Positions 20,658 through 30,839 are shown, numbered from the stretch's first letter. The stretch is 64,000 bases of DNA from Biomphalaria glabrata (GCF_947242115.1 NC_074714.1:36652323-36716322); one strand, 5' to 3'. The notes: generated by a model not told the origin, from the letters alone. Translations and numbers: made by a program.

Positions 20658-22502
20658 ATGGGAGACTCTTCCTATTGGCTTCAAAAATATTACAGAGTTC
20701 TTTCTTCTAAAGTGGAAAGGATATACACATCCAGTCTTCACACAGACATGACTATAGCCATAGAAGAGAAGAAATATGAGTGCCACAGAGCAATCCTGTG
20801 TGCGTTCTCTTCTTACTTCGAAGCAATGTTCGCGTCAGGAATGAAGGAAAGTATCTCCGGCATCGTCAAAATTGAAGGCACCGACAGTTCTTTGTTTGAA
20901 TCCATTCTAGACTACATTTACAAAGGGTCAAACGTGGTGAATGAAGAGAACGCCGAGGACATGTTAGCGGCGGCTACATTTCTGCAGATGGAGTGTTTGC
21001 GGACGAGATGCGAAGAGTTCATCTCCGAAGCTCTGACCTCCGCTAATTGTTTTGAGACATGGCGTATGGCTGTTTGGCACAGCAATCAGTATATCCAGCA
21101 GCAGGCGTGGATGTATATTATGTCCAATTTCGTGAAAATAGCCAAAGAGACAGAATTTCTTCTCTTGGAGAAAGATGAACTTGTATCTGTCATTAAAGAT
21201 GACTTGCTGAACACCCCCGACGAGGACTTTGTGGTTCAGAGTGTGCTTACATGGTTACAGCATGACCTCAATGATAGAGGTCAATTTTGTGAAGAGCTTT
21301 TTTCTTACCTTAAGCTCCCTCTGACTAAATGGGAGTTCCTAATAGAGATGTATAGAAAATACCCTTTTCTGAAAGAATACAGTGAATGTCAGAAGTACAT
21401 TGAAGACGGCAAGCACATCTATCGCCAGCCAGCACATCGGCACGATAGCAGCAGTTCTGCCATAGCTTATAGGAGCAGCTCTTCACATGAGGACATTCTA
21501 GTTGTGATCGCTCATAGACCATCAATTCCTGGATCAAGAAATGTCCTGGCGCTTGGATTTAGCAGCCGTAAATGGTATTACTTGGACTCTTTGCCGTATG
21601 ATCCTGGTGTTGACTTTGCCACTTGTGTTTACAGCAATGACATTTTCCTCACGGGCGGATCCCTATGCGACCGGGGATTTCTGCAATATCGTGCACCGAG
21701 GAACGAGTGGATGGATTACAGAAATTGGTCAATGCAAACTGGTAGAATACAGCATACCATGGCTGTGTGTAGTAAAAAACTATACGCCATTGGTGGCTAC
21801 TTTAATACACCCCAACAAGGGTATAAGTTGCTAAGCTCAATTGAAGAGTTTGAGCTAGGTAGCGATGGATGGATAGAAGTGGGAGCTCTAACGGTGCCTG
21901 TGAGCTCTACATCAGCAACTTCCTACAATGAAAAAATTCTGTTATTTGGTGGGGAGTCATGTGACCGCATAGAAACCGCCACCATACAGTGCTTCGACAC
22001 CAAGACCCAAACCGCAAGCGTCATAGGTCAGCTACCCATAGCCAGCAAGCTAACCAGAGCCATCGTGTGTGACAGCTATAGCTATGTTGTTCTTACCAAC
22101 GGAACAATAGTACAGCTTGACCATCGCACGGATGCAGTCACCATCGCCGGCCAAATGGAGAATTTCGCTCGTTCCCAGTTTGGTCTCTCACAGAGATTGG
22201 GATCCTTAATTATCGTGGGCGGGCAGATCATCACGCCTGACTCCAAAGCTACGAAATTGTACTTCAGTAATATGCTTATGTATGATTTATTCAGCAAGAA
22301 GGTCAACATTATGGGTGAAACATTACCCCCACCAAAGGTAATAGAGGGTTGCCACAAGATAACCCAGGAGAAGAAATTTTTATGCGTAGAATATGTTGAC
22401 AGAGGCATACACTATGTTCCATTTACTTTTGAAAGTGTGGAAATGGCATTATTGACAAGTATAGTTAATAATCGTCGTCGATTAAAACAATCAACAGAGT
22501 AA
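20658..22502 (+). CDS. BTB-BACK-Kelch protein B (KLHL family)
   Basis: A 614-residue paralogue of Kelch protein A with the same architecture. BTB covers about residues 27-130 (YECHRAILCAFSSYF core), BACK about 131-245 (starts NCFETW), and the Kelch propeller about 275-575. Long identical blocks such as GTDSSLFESILDYIYKGS-type text, PAHRHDSSS, SNDIF and LSSIEEFELG mark common ancestry with gene A. By family knowledge it is a cullin-3 substrate adaptor in the cytoplasm. The ATG at 20658 has a good context (GAGACCATGG) and aligns with the start of A. It carries about 30 extra C-terminal residues ending NNRRRLKQSTE, absent from A. Its codons are GC-richer than those of A. A 44-bp satellite begins about 460 bases after the stop. 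Confidence 0.93.
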   Translation: MGDSSYWLQKYYRVLSSKVERIYTSSLHTDMTIAIEEKKYECHRAILCAFSSYFEAMFASGMKESISGIVKIEGTDSSLFESILDYIYKGSNVVNEENAEDMLAAATFLQMECLRTRCEEFISEALTSANCFETWRMAVWHSNQYIQQQAWMYIMSNFVKIAKETEFLLLEKDELVSVIKDDLLNTPDEDFVVQSVLTWLQHDLNDRGQFCEELFSYLKLPLTKWEFLIEMYRKYPFLKEYSECQKYIEDGKHIYRQPAHRHDSSSSAIAYRSSSSHEDILVVIAHRPSIPGSRNVLALGFSSRKWYYLDSLPYDPGVDFATCVYSNDIFLTGGSLCDRGFLQYRAPRNEWMDYRNWSMQTGRIQHTMAVCSKKLYAIGGYFNTPQQGYKLLSSIEEFELGSDGWIEVGALTVPVSSTSATSYNEKILLFGGESCDRIETATIQCFDTKTQTASVIGQLPIASKLTRAIVCDSYSYVVLTNGTIVQLDHRTDAVTIAGQMENFARSQFGLSQRLGSLIIVGGQIITPDSKATKLYFSNMLMYDLFSKKVNIMGETLPPPKVIEGCHKITQEKKFLCVEYVDRGIHYVPFTFESVEMALLTSIVNNRRRLKQSTE

Positions 22503-22754
22503 ACTATATTACAACTTTTAAGGATATTATGACTTTCATTGATTCGACTGATTGAGCTTGTATATTGACACATTTGTAACTGTCCATTTAAATTTCTTTT
22601 TCTATATATACCTAAGAGATGCTTGTTAATTGGTAGGCCCAGTATTTTTAGTATTACTATAATGAAATGAATCCTTCTGTTGCATGTATTCTTTGAAATC
22701 CTTAATAAGCTAAGTGGCCTTTTTTTTTTTACATATATAATGTTAACATTTTTA

Positions 22755-22760
22755 AATAAA
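22755..22760 (+). promoter_or_regulatory. Candidate poly(A) signal of Kelch gene B
   Basis: AATAAA about 250 nt after the stop, and about 200 nt before the 44-bp satellite. If it is used, the satellite is not part of the mRNA. Confidence 0.5.
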
Positions 22761-22959
22761 AATATGCGAAGAATTGGTAAGTTGCAGAATTTAAATTTTC
22801 AAACTTTGGTTTTAAAAAATAAATGCTTCATAAATACCTGACGTTTGAGTTACATCAGGCTACAGAAATTCAAATGTCTCCCTTGGTTTATTTTGGATAA
22901 TGTACGCAACAAAAACTTATGATGAGAGTCAGATAAAAACGTATAGGCCTACACACACA

Positions 22960-24750
22960 CTAAACCATGCCTTACAAATGTAAAAGAAGTAATAAATGCG
23001 ACACTAAACCATGCCTTACAAATGTAAAAGAAGTAACAAATGCGACACTAAACCATGCCTTACAAATGTAAAAGAAGTAACAGATGCGACACTAAACCAT
23101 GCCTTACAAATGCAAAAGAAGTAATAAATGCGACACTAAACCATGCCTTACAAATGTAAAAGAAGTAACAAATGCGACACTAAACCATGCCTTACAAATG
23201 TAAAAGAAGTAACAGATGCGACACTAAACCATGCCTTACAAATGTAAAAGAAGTAATAAATGCGACACTAAACCATGCCTTACAAATGTAAAAGAAGTAA
23301 TAAATGCGACACTAAACCATGCCTTACAAATGTAAAAGAAGTAATAAATGCGACACTAAACCATGCCTTACAAATGCAAAAGAAGTAATAAATGCGACAC
23401 TAAACCATGCCTTACAAATGTAGAAGAAGTAATAAATGCGACACTAAACCATGCCTTACAAATGCAAAAGAAGTAATAAATGCGACACTAAACCATGCCT
23501 TACAAATGCAAAAGAAGTAATAAATGCGACACTAAACCATGCCTTACAAATGTAAAAGAAGTAATAAATGCGACACTAAACCATGCCTTACAAATGTAAA
23601 AGAAGTAACAGATGCGACACTAAACCATGCCTTACAAATGCAAAAGAAGTAATAAATGCGACACTAAACCATGCCTTACAAATGTAAAAGAAGTAACAAA
23701 TGCGACACTAAACCATGCCTTACAAATGTAAAAGAAGTAACAGATGCGACACTAAACCATGCCTTACAAATGTAAAAGAAGTAATAAATGCGACACTAAA
23801 CCATGCCTTACAAATGTAAAAGAAGTAATAAATGCGACACTAAACCATGCCTTACAAATGTAAAAGAAGTAATAAATGCGACACTAAACCATGCCTTACA
23901 AATGCAAAAGAAGTAATAAATGCGACACTAAACCATGCCTTACAAATGTAGAAGAAGTAATAAATGCGACACTAAACCATGCCTTACAAATGCAAAAGAA
24001 GTAATAAATGCGACACTAAACCATGCCTTACAAATGCAAAAGAAGTAATAAATGCGACACTAAACCATGCCTTACAAATGTAAAAGAAGTAATAAATGCG
24101 ACACTAAACCATGCCTTACAAATGTAAAAGAAGTAACAAATGCGACACTAAACCATGCCTTACAAATGTAAAAGAAGTAACAGATGCGACACTAAACCAT
24201 GCCTTACAAATGTAAAAGAAGTAACAAATGCGACACTAAACCATGCCTTACAAATGCAAAAGAAGTAATAAATGCGACAATAAACCATGCCTTACAAATG
24301 TAAAAGAAGTAACAAATGCGACACTAAACCATGCCTTACAAATGCAAAAGAAGTAATAAATGCGACACTAAACCATGCCTTACAAATGCAAAAGAAGTAA
24401 TAAATGCGACACTAAACCATGCCTTACAAATGTAAAAGAAGTAATAAATGCGACACTAAACCATGCCTTACAAATGTAAAAGAAGTAACAAATGCGACAC
24501 TAAACCATGCCTTACAAATGTAAAAGAAGTAATAAATGCGACACTAAACCATGCCTTACAAATGTAAAAGAAGTAACAAATGCGACACTAAACCATGCCT
24601 TACAAATGTAAAAGAAGTAACAAATGCGACACTAAACCATGCCTTACAAATGTAAAAGAAGTAACAAATGCGACACTAAACCATGCCTTACAAATGTAAA
24701 AGAAGTAATAAATGCGACACTAAACCATGCCTTACAAATGCAAAAGAAGT
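22960..24750. repeat. 44-bp satellite, about 41 units, with 12-unit higher-order period
   Basis: Tandem 44-bp units starting GCGACACTAAACCATGCC repeat with near-perfect periodicity (for example GCG at 22998, 23042 and 23086). Units differ at two places: TGTAAAAG/TGCAAAAG/TGTAGAAG, and the unit end AATAAAT/AACAAAT/AACAGAT. Scoring these variants, units 4-14 (from 23086) repeat in the same order as units 16-26 (from 23614), giving a 528-bp higher-order repeat. The array ends abruptly at about 24750. No coding potential is likely. Confidence 0.95.
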
Positions 24751-25800
24751 TCAGTAACTTAAAAAGTGGTTTATAAATTCTCATTCTATTTATTGCATGT
24801 TCTGCTTCAATATTTCTACACATCACACCACTGAGCTTACACCATCAAGTTCTTCTGTAACAGTTCAGCTCATTTCTATACAAAATGTTCATGAACGATT
24901 ATTCAACTCCTTTCTAAATACTAAGAAACATTTGAGTCAAGTGCGGGAATTCCTACTAAATCGTATTCAAAAATAAAAAAAGATGCAACAAATGTACAAA
25001 TTAAAAAAAAAATCAAATTTATTCGAGATTTTCTGATTTTAGTCAACAATTTTTGGGGACAATAGAAGAAATAAAGAAGTCAAAACAAGAAAATATATTT
25101 GGTATCAATTTGTATCTAATTCAGTTGCATGACTACGTTTGAAAACCAACACGTAAATCTGTTAAAAAGAGGAGTCTCAACTTACCAGTGATAGGTGTGT
25201 CTTATAATTTTTAATTTAAAATGTTTACTATGGAAAAAAAAACATCAATTGGTGTTTTTTTTTAACGCAAATGTTCTCTAGGCATACTGAAAGAATATTA
25301 CTGAATAAAACGCATCCCTCGCTTTCTAGATTACAGAGAGTTTGTGTGAAAACACAAACTCAGAGGTGGCCCCCAGGAAGGTCCATCCAAGATTCATCTG
25401 TTTGGTAAGCAATGTGGATATTTAAGGAATGTTTTCAATATTTCAAGCATAAATTTGTAGATTTCAGAAGCTACGAACTACAATCTACACTTCTATCCCC
25501 TCCCCTTTCCAAATAAAATAGATGTATGAGGAGTGAAAGTATTTCCCCACTTGATTGTATTGTTTTGCCGACGGACGTTATTATTACTAGGCTACATTTA
25601 TAATTACAGCATTCAATGAAATGATCTTTGTGTGTGTATTCATATGGCTAATCGAGAACCTGAACTAAAAGATGGGATTAAATGATAATCTAATTTATGA
25701 TAAACTTTGGATAAAGGAATTAATGAAATAATTCATATTATCCTCTAGATGAGGTCCTTCCCTATCGATAAATGTCTACAGGGTTATTTAGATTTTTAAA
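24751..25800. other. Intergenic spacer
   Basis: AT-rich sequence between the satellite and a LINE. A short direct repeat flanks 25330-25350 (GTTTGTGTGAAAACACAAAC is itself a near-perfect palindrome). No gene or known repeat is seen. Confidence 0.5.
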
Positions 25801-26412
25801 ACAAATCCAAAACCTAAGGATACTCTGCGAAAAATACCGCCACACTTACAGAGTCTTTTCCATGTCTTCATTGACTTCAAGAGCGTTTTCGACAGAGTAT
25901 GGCATGGGACACTCTGGGCAACAATGGAAAAATACAATATAAATCAATACAAAACCTCTATAAGGAGGGCACTATAGCAGTGTACTTAAACATCGAAAAC
26001 TGGTTTAAAACCACAGTTGGATTGAGACAAGGCTGCCTCCTCTCACCAACTCTTTTCAATATCTTCCCTGAAAGGATAATGAAAGATGCACTCGATGGTT
26101 ACGAAGGATCTGTAAGCATTGGAGGGAGAAAAAATACTAACTTGCGCTTTGCGGACGATATAAATGGTTTGGCAGGGACAGAAGAAGAATTACCCGACTT
26201 GTTCATGCGCATTGACAAGACTTCCGTAGCATATGGTATGCAAATCAATGCTGAAAAAAAAAAACAACAAATTATCACCAATAGCCAACAGGGCTTTAAA
26301 GGGGACATCAGCATTTGCGGCGAAAAGCTGACGAGTGTCAGAAGCTTTAAATACCTTGGAGCTATTATCTCAGATGAAGGAATCAAACCTGAACTACTGG
26401 CCAGAATTGCAG

Positions 26413-26505
26413 TCTACTTGCATCCCATCCCATGTTTTTTCTTTGACTGTAGAAAAAAAAGTTACAATGCATTACTGCTCTCTAACTTGAAGAGAACAAG
26501 CACAA
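26413..26505 (-). pseudogene. Inserted copy of the GPCR gene 3' end inside the LINE
   Basis: The bases at about 26440-26508 align to 27521-27592, the stop-codon region of the GPCR gene, in the same orientation. Shared blocks are CTTTGACT..AGAAAAAAAAGTT and CAATGCATTACT, followed by GAGAACAA. I count roughly 80 percent identity over about 68 bases by eye. LINE-encoded text is interrupted exactly here: PELLARIA ends about 26412, and QTKLKIIW resumes about 26503. It would encode only the last dozen residues of the GPCR and part of its 3' UTR. Confidence 0.7.
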
Positions 26506-26622
26506 ACAAAACTCAAAATAATCTGGACCGACAAAGGCATAGCTCTCGATACTAAAAGCAGACTGGTCATGGCCACATTCGCATTCGAATCTTGGACTCT
26601 GGCTGCCGATCTCGAGATGAGG

Positions 26623-27018
26623 ATCCTAGCAATGGAACTAAGATGCTACAGAAAGACCCTAGCAATGGAACTAAGATGCTACAGAAAGATCCTAGCAATG
26701 GAACTAAGATGCTACAGAAAGATCCTAGCAATGGAACTAAGATGCTACAGAAAGATCCTAGCAATGGAACTAAGATGCTACAGAAAGATCCTAGCAATGG
26801 AACTAAGATGCTACAGAAAGATCCTAGCAATGGAACTAAGATGCTACAGAAAGATCCTAGCAATGGAACTAAGATGCTACAGAAAGATCCTAGCAATGGA
26901 ACTAAGATGCTACAGAAAGATCCTAGCAATGGAACTAAGATGCTACAGAAAGATCCTAGCAATGGAACTAAGATGCTACAGAAAGATCCTAGCAATGGAA
27001 CTAAGATGCTACAGAAAG
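26623..27018 (+). repeat. 33-bp tandem repeat x12, in frame within the LINE ORF
   Basis: Twelve near-identical 33-bp units, each encoding ILAMELRCYRK (the second unit starts with T), lie inside the LINE ORF open at 26569-27129. Related LINEs carry this motif once, just before the LGVTYKDH-type segment. Since 33 is a multiple of three, other frames also stay open through the array on both strands, which creates spurious ORFs. Near identity of the units indicates recent expansion. Confidence 0.95.
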
Positions 27019-27552
27019 ATCCTAGGTGTCACTTACAAAGACCACATCGCGAACGAAGAGATAAGAAACAGGATTAATACAGCAGTGGTACCCCACCATG
27101 ACCTGCTAACCATTGTCAAAAAAACGTAAACTCACGCTATGACCACATCACAAGGTCCTCAGGGCTCGCAAAGTCATTCTTTCAAGGAACAGTTACAGGA
27201 AGAATAGGAAGTCAAAGAAAGCGATGGGAAGACATCAAAGAAGGGACATGCCTGAAATTCTATCCAAGGCAAAGGAAAGAGAGGAATTGATAAAGACGGT
27301 TGACGGTTCTTGTGTGGTGCCCAACGGTCCAACAGACTAAAGGAAAGGTGAAGGTGAAGATAAATATGTTAATACAAAATTATTTCTTTTTTTTTAAACA
27401 AAATAAGGGTAATCAGCAAATTATTAGTAGCTTTTAAACAGACCATACATCCTCATACATGATTTAGTACTATATAGAAAATACTTCCCTCCCTTTCCTA
27501 CTATACATTAATCTCTGTATTTTCTTTGACTAGAAAAAAAAGTTGCAATGCA

Positions 27553-28905
27553 TTACTTCTTTCTAGCTTTATGAGAACAATAAGCAAACATCTTTCTGTA
27601 TCTCTCCCTGTAGACTCGATTAAATCCAACATAAAAAAGGAAGTTACAAATACTGTTGACCACTAACGCAGTCTTGCGGGCCTCTTCAAAAATCAATGCC
27701 ATTCTGGCGGACACAGTTGGCTCATGGAGGTACTGAATAACAAGGAAGTTGAACGTGTTGGCAATGCAGTACACGACACAGACAGAGAGAAGTGTTTTAG
27801 TGGTTTGCCGTTGACGTACTCTCTTAGTTTTGAGTTGGCTTGAGACGCTGGTTGCATGAATGGTCACGTCTCGTGGATTCTCCGTTAAAGTAGAATGACC
27901 AATACATGGATTACTGCCCTTGTGAATACTCGATGTGGCCACAGAGAAATGTGTTTTCCTTTCCTCTAGCTTTTCATTGAGATGAGATATTTCAATTTCT
28001 TTGGCTGATTCTGGTGACGTGATCATAAAACCATGGTTTCTCTGTTTTTTATAAAGCCCTACTTCTCTGAGTGACCAATTTAAGCGATTACAGGTTTCTT
28101 TTATAAAGAGACACAAACGATGGAAGAGATTTTTAGTTTTACATTTAGAGGAACCAGCGATCAACGACATCCGAGATTTCTCCTGCATGTATATCTTGAT
28201 TCCTATGACTACACATCCGATTAGAGTCGGTAGGACAGAAACTGGCCCAAACAGAAAAACGGGAATAGCAATTAGATGTTCATAAAGATCTCTATGGTTG
28301 TTATAAAACAAAGAATATGAAGTCAGACCAAAACCTGTTGAATTGTCATATAGAAATGTAAACTTTGACACCAACAAGGAAAAGTCCAAGACTGAAAACA
28401 AGAAAACACAACATATTATGAGGAGAGTTCTATTCGGCGTCAAAATAGTGGAGTACCGAAACGGCGACAAGACAGCGACAATCCTGTCCAGTGTGATTAC
28501 CACTGGCAGCAGCATGGAGGAAACCTTCCCGATTACTTCCAACAACAGCTGTGCCATGTAGCAGCAATAAGCAAACGTCGCCAACGTTTCCGAAAGCACG
28601 ACTTGGCCATGGAGGTGCATATTCAAAACGATGTTGTTGATGCCGAAGAGAAGCACTGAGTCGGCCAAGGCAAGAGCGAGTATGAGCAGAGTGGAACTCT
28701 TGTTACACTTGCCTTGGCATAGCATAACAATGGTGATAATGTTTCCAACCATCCCGACCAGTGACAACAGTGGTATCACAACAACTGACATAGTCCAGTG
28801 AAACTCTCTGCAAAATGTATCATTCGTTAGGACAGGAGAAAAAGCATACATGGTTTCCAGCTGAATAAAGTGTTTTGATTTGAACGTGAGATTAACTTCA
28901 TCCAT
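27553..28905 (-). CDS. Class A (rhodopsin-like) G protein-coupled receptor, orphan
   Basis: An intron-free 450-residue seven-helix receptor. TM1 is about residues 39-62 (contains GMVGN), TM2 73-95 (LALALAD), TM3 112-140, TM4 160-182, TM5 210-238, TM6 370-393 and TM7 405-428. A long third intracellular loop (about 240-370) is rich in basic and Ser/Thr residues. The DRY motif is replaced by DRI (D140-R141-I142), and the TM7 NPxxY motif by a variant reading NSICNFLFY. N-glycosylation sequons occur at N5, N28 and N188. Lineage-expanded molluscan peptide or chemosensory receptors look like this, but the ligand cannot be told. A duplicate of its last codons and 3' UTR lies in the LINE about 1.1 kb away. 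Confidence 0.9.
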   Translation of the reverse strand: MDEVNLTFKSKHFIQLETMYAFSPVLTNDTFCREFHWTMSVVVIPLLSLVGMVGNIITIVMLCQGKCNKSSTLLILALALADSVLLFGINNIVLNMHLHGQVVLSETLATFAYCCYMAQLLLEVIGKVSSMLLPVVITLDRIVAVLSPFRYSTILTPNRTLLIICCVFLFSVLDFSLLVSKFTFLYDNSTGFGLTSYSLFYNNHRDLYEHLIAIPVFLFGPVSVLPTLIGCVVIGIKIYMQEKSRMSLIAGSSKCKTKNLFHRLCLFIKETCNRLNWSLREVGLYKKQRNHGFMITSPESAKEIEISHLNEKLEERKTHFSVATSSIHKGSNPCIGHSTLTENPRDVTIHATSVSSQLKTKRVRQRQTTKTLLSVCVVYCIANTFNFLVIQYLHEPTVSARMALIFEEARKTALVVNSICNFLFYVGFNRVYRERYRKMFAYCSHKARKK

Positions 28906-29670
28906 TTTTTTAAAATTGAAAATTAATAGAATTTCAATTTCAGATAATAAAGTACAATTTAGTCTTTAAAAAAAAAAATTGTTACAATATTAATAGTTGA
29001 TGCCAACTTCAAAACGAAATAGCTTAGAATGTAATTTCAAAATGTATTCGTCAAACAAAGGAATCGCCAACTTAAAGTAAGTAAAATATATAATTCTGCA
29101 ACAATATCACTCTTCGAGAACAATGAAGTGCAATTTAGTCTTATTTATATGACTGTTACCATTGTTAATTTATTCCATTTTTTTTAAAAAGAAATCGCTT
29201 AGAATGTAATGTTGAAATGAATTTATGTAACAAAGAAATCACCAGCCTAAAGTGAAAATACCCAAATCTGCAACAGCATCACTCGAACACAAGTGGTCAC
29301 TCTCCGATTCAACAGATTCAACTCTTGTCACGCACGGAGTTAAGGGTAGCTGGTGAAAATCACATTGTCATGATCTTTAATTGATGTGTGTGTGTCTGGG
29401 GAGGGTGATAACAATTTCTATCGACTGACTTCCCCTGATAATGAAGTTTATTCGTTTAATCAAACAAAAAGCTTTTAAAACGAAATACGTTTGTTGAACT
29501 AGTTTTAACTTCATTGGTGACTTTACTGGTTTTTTTTTTTTATTATGACGGTAGAGTGATGAACATACAAAAAACTGAAATTGGTTTTTTTTCAATAGAG
29601 AGAAAGACAAAAAAAATCAAATATTATAGAAACTATAAAACGTCAAGTCGTAAATGGCCAATGGACAGAT
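28906..29670. other. Upstream region of the GPCR gene
   Basis: Two related segments recur, about 28940-29110 and 29125-29290. Both contain TAGCTTAGAATGTAATTTCAAAATG-like text, CAAAGAAATC.CCA words and CTGCAACA.CATCACTC, which suggests an old local duplication of about 185 bp. No TATA box was singled out. The GPCR promoter, read on the minus strand, should lie here. Confidence 0.45.
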
Positions 29671-29671
29671 C

Positions 29672-29880
29672 AGGTAGAAGGGCTGTCCAACCTTTTAGTT
29701 GGTCTGCGGATCATAGAAATATCCAGCACGGCCCGCATCACAGCTAACCGTTGAGTCTATTGGAACCGAACCTAAGCGGCCTGATTACGTACTTTGAGCA
29801 GAGTTTACGAGGGGCCGAATAACATGACGTCCAGGGCCAGATATGGCCAGCGGGCCGTAGTCTGGGCACCAGTGGTAGGA
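29672..29880. mobile_element. hAT-like MITE, decayed
   Basis: The left end reads GGGCTGTCCAACCTTTTAG with GGTCTGCGGATCATAG. The right end reads GGGCCAGATATGGCCAGC, GGGCCGTAGTCTGGGCACCAG. CAGGGCTGTCCAACC-type ends flanking GGCCCGC are common in hAT MITEs. The flanks GGTAGAAG and GGTAGGAA may be a mutated 8-bp duplication. Confidence 0.5.
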
Positions 29881-30443
29881 AATCGTTCAACTTCCAGTGC
29901 ATTCCTGCTTTTGTTGACAGTGCTTTGAAAAAAAAAAGACAATGAGGAAGTAATGTGTTTACAGACCACTGTCAAGCAATAATCAAGTGGATGAAAAGTA
30001 CAAGTCATGCTATCTCGATAATTGATCTCGATAACTGATGGTATTCATAGTCCTGTGGTAAGCGCTTCTGACTATCGTCAAAATAGCTCGATTCGTTGCC
30101 CGCTTCTATTCCATTCCGTTCTGGTATGAAAAAAAAAAAATACGGTTGAGGGTCGCCGCATAGTTGGGGACTGTAAAAAGATTGAGCCGAGCTGTAACAG
30201 TTGAGAACCTCTGCCCTTTATAACGAGACATGCTACTTGATAGTTTTAAGTGAGATAGCTTACAGAATTTTAACTCTTAACTTTCACAGCAAGGCTTTCG
30301 TTTAGGCCTACTTTCTCATACCCACACAAGTCCTTACCTTGCAGGAAGTTAAGTAGACATCACTAACCAATATAAATGAAACCCTTCATCGATAACACAA
30401 TCGTTCACTACACATTTATTGTCTCTTTATCATAGTCTTTGGC
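29881..30443. other. Intergenic spacer
   Basis: No gene is seen. A stretch near 30160-30222 ends AGTTGAGAACCTCTGCCC, the inverse of a typical hAT terminus, without a recognisable partner. The segment 30050-30120 has a tRNA-SINE feel (GTGGTAAGCGCTTCTGACT) but no clear B box. Confidence 0.4.
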
Positions 30444-30645
30444 TCATGTCATTTGTTTCCTCAAAAGAATTAAAATCTCTGTCAGTTGGCCCATGTCATT
30501 GGTTTCCTCAAAAGAATTGACATCACTGTTAGTTGGCCCATGTCATTGGTCTCCTCAAAAGAATTAACATCTCTGTCAGTTGGCCCATGTCATTGGTTTC
30601 CTCTTAAGAATTAAAATCTCTGTCAGTTGGCCCATGTCACATGTT
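30444..30645. repeat. 47-bp tandem repeat, about 4.3 units
   Basis: Units contain CCCATGTCATTGGTTTCCTC and AAAGAATTAAAATCTCTGTC. CCCATG recurs at 30490, 30537, 30584 and 30631, exactly 47 bases apart. Units differ at a few positions. Confidence 0.9.
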
Positions 30646-30689
30646 TTCTTTGGACACTGAGAAGTCTAAGTTATCTCGGACATTTCATC

Positions 30690-30830
30690 AGCAAGCCAGA
30701 TGGTAGAATTCCTAAGGACACCAATTATAATGAGCCTACGTAGGGAGTCAGACCCAAGGAACGCACAAGACTAACTTACGGAGATTTCTGCAAACGAGAC
30801 CTGGGGACTACATGCGGGGGTATATTCCAG
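30690..30830 (+). mobile_element. Decayed LINE C-terminus
   Basis: One frame reads DGRIPKDTNYNEPT, a stop, then GVRPKERTRLTYGDFCKRDL. This follows the pattern DGRIPKDxLYGEL..G.RP.GRP.LRYKDVCKRDL seen at the end of many animal LINE ORFs. It is too short and worn for a clade call. Confidence 0.55.
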
Positions 30831-30839
30831 GCCTCATCG

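Larger units (their letters stand above)
25800..27365 (+). mobile_element. LINE (APE-type, RTE- or Jockey-like), decayed, with two internal alterations
   Basis: A partial LINE ORF. Visible parts are RT motif A (FIDFKSVFDRVWHGTLW, about 25869-25919), motif B (GLRQGCLLSPTLFNI), motif C (LRFADDINGLAG) and FKYLGAIISDEG. After an insertion of GPCR-gene-like sequence (26413-26505) the text resumes as LKIIWTDKGIALDTKSR, FESWTLAADLEMR, a 12-fold repeat and LGVTYKDHIANEEIRNRI. It ends with YDHITRSSGLAK and QRKRWEDIKEG. The 5' part is missing, and there are frame changes near 25900, in the insertion and near 27128. The clade call is uncertain; this LINE type is common in molluscs and cnidarians. Confidence 0.85.

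Noticed and set aside
22960-24750. CRISPR-like array of 44-bp repeats
   Set aside because: There are no unique spacers between repeats; the units are contiguous, and the context is eukaryotic with spliced genes.
26567-27077. Additional proteins on the minus strand and in the third frame of the 33-bp array
   Set aside because: They exist only because 33 is a multiple of three, so frames stay open on both strands; there is no independent support.
30444-30645. CRISPR-like short array of 47-bp units
   Set aside because: Plain tandem repeat without spacers.
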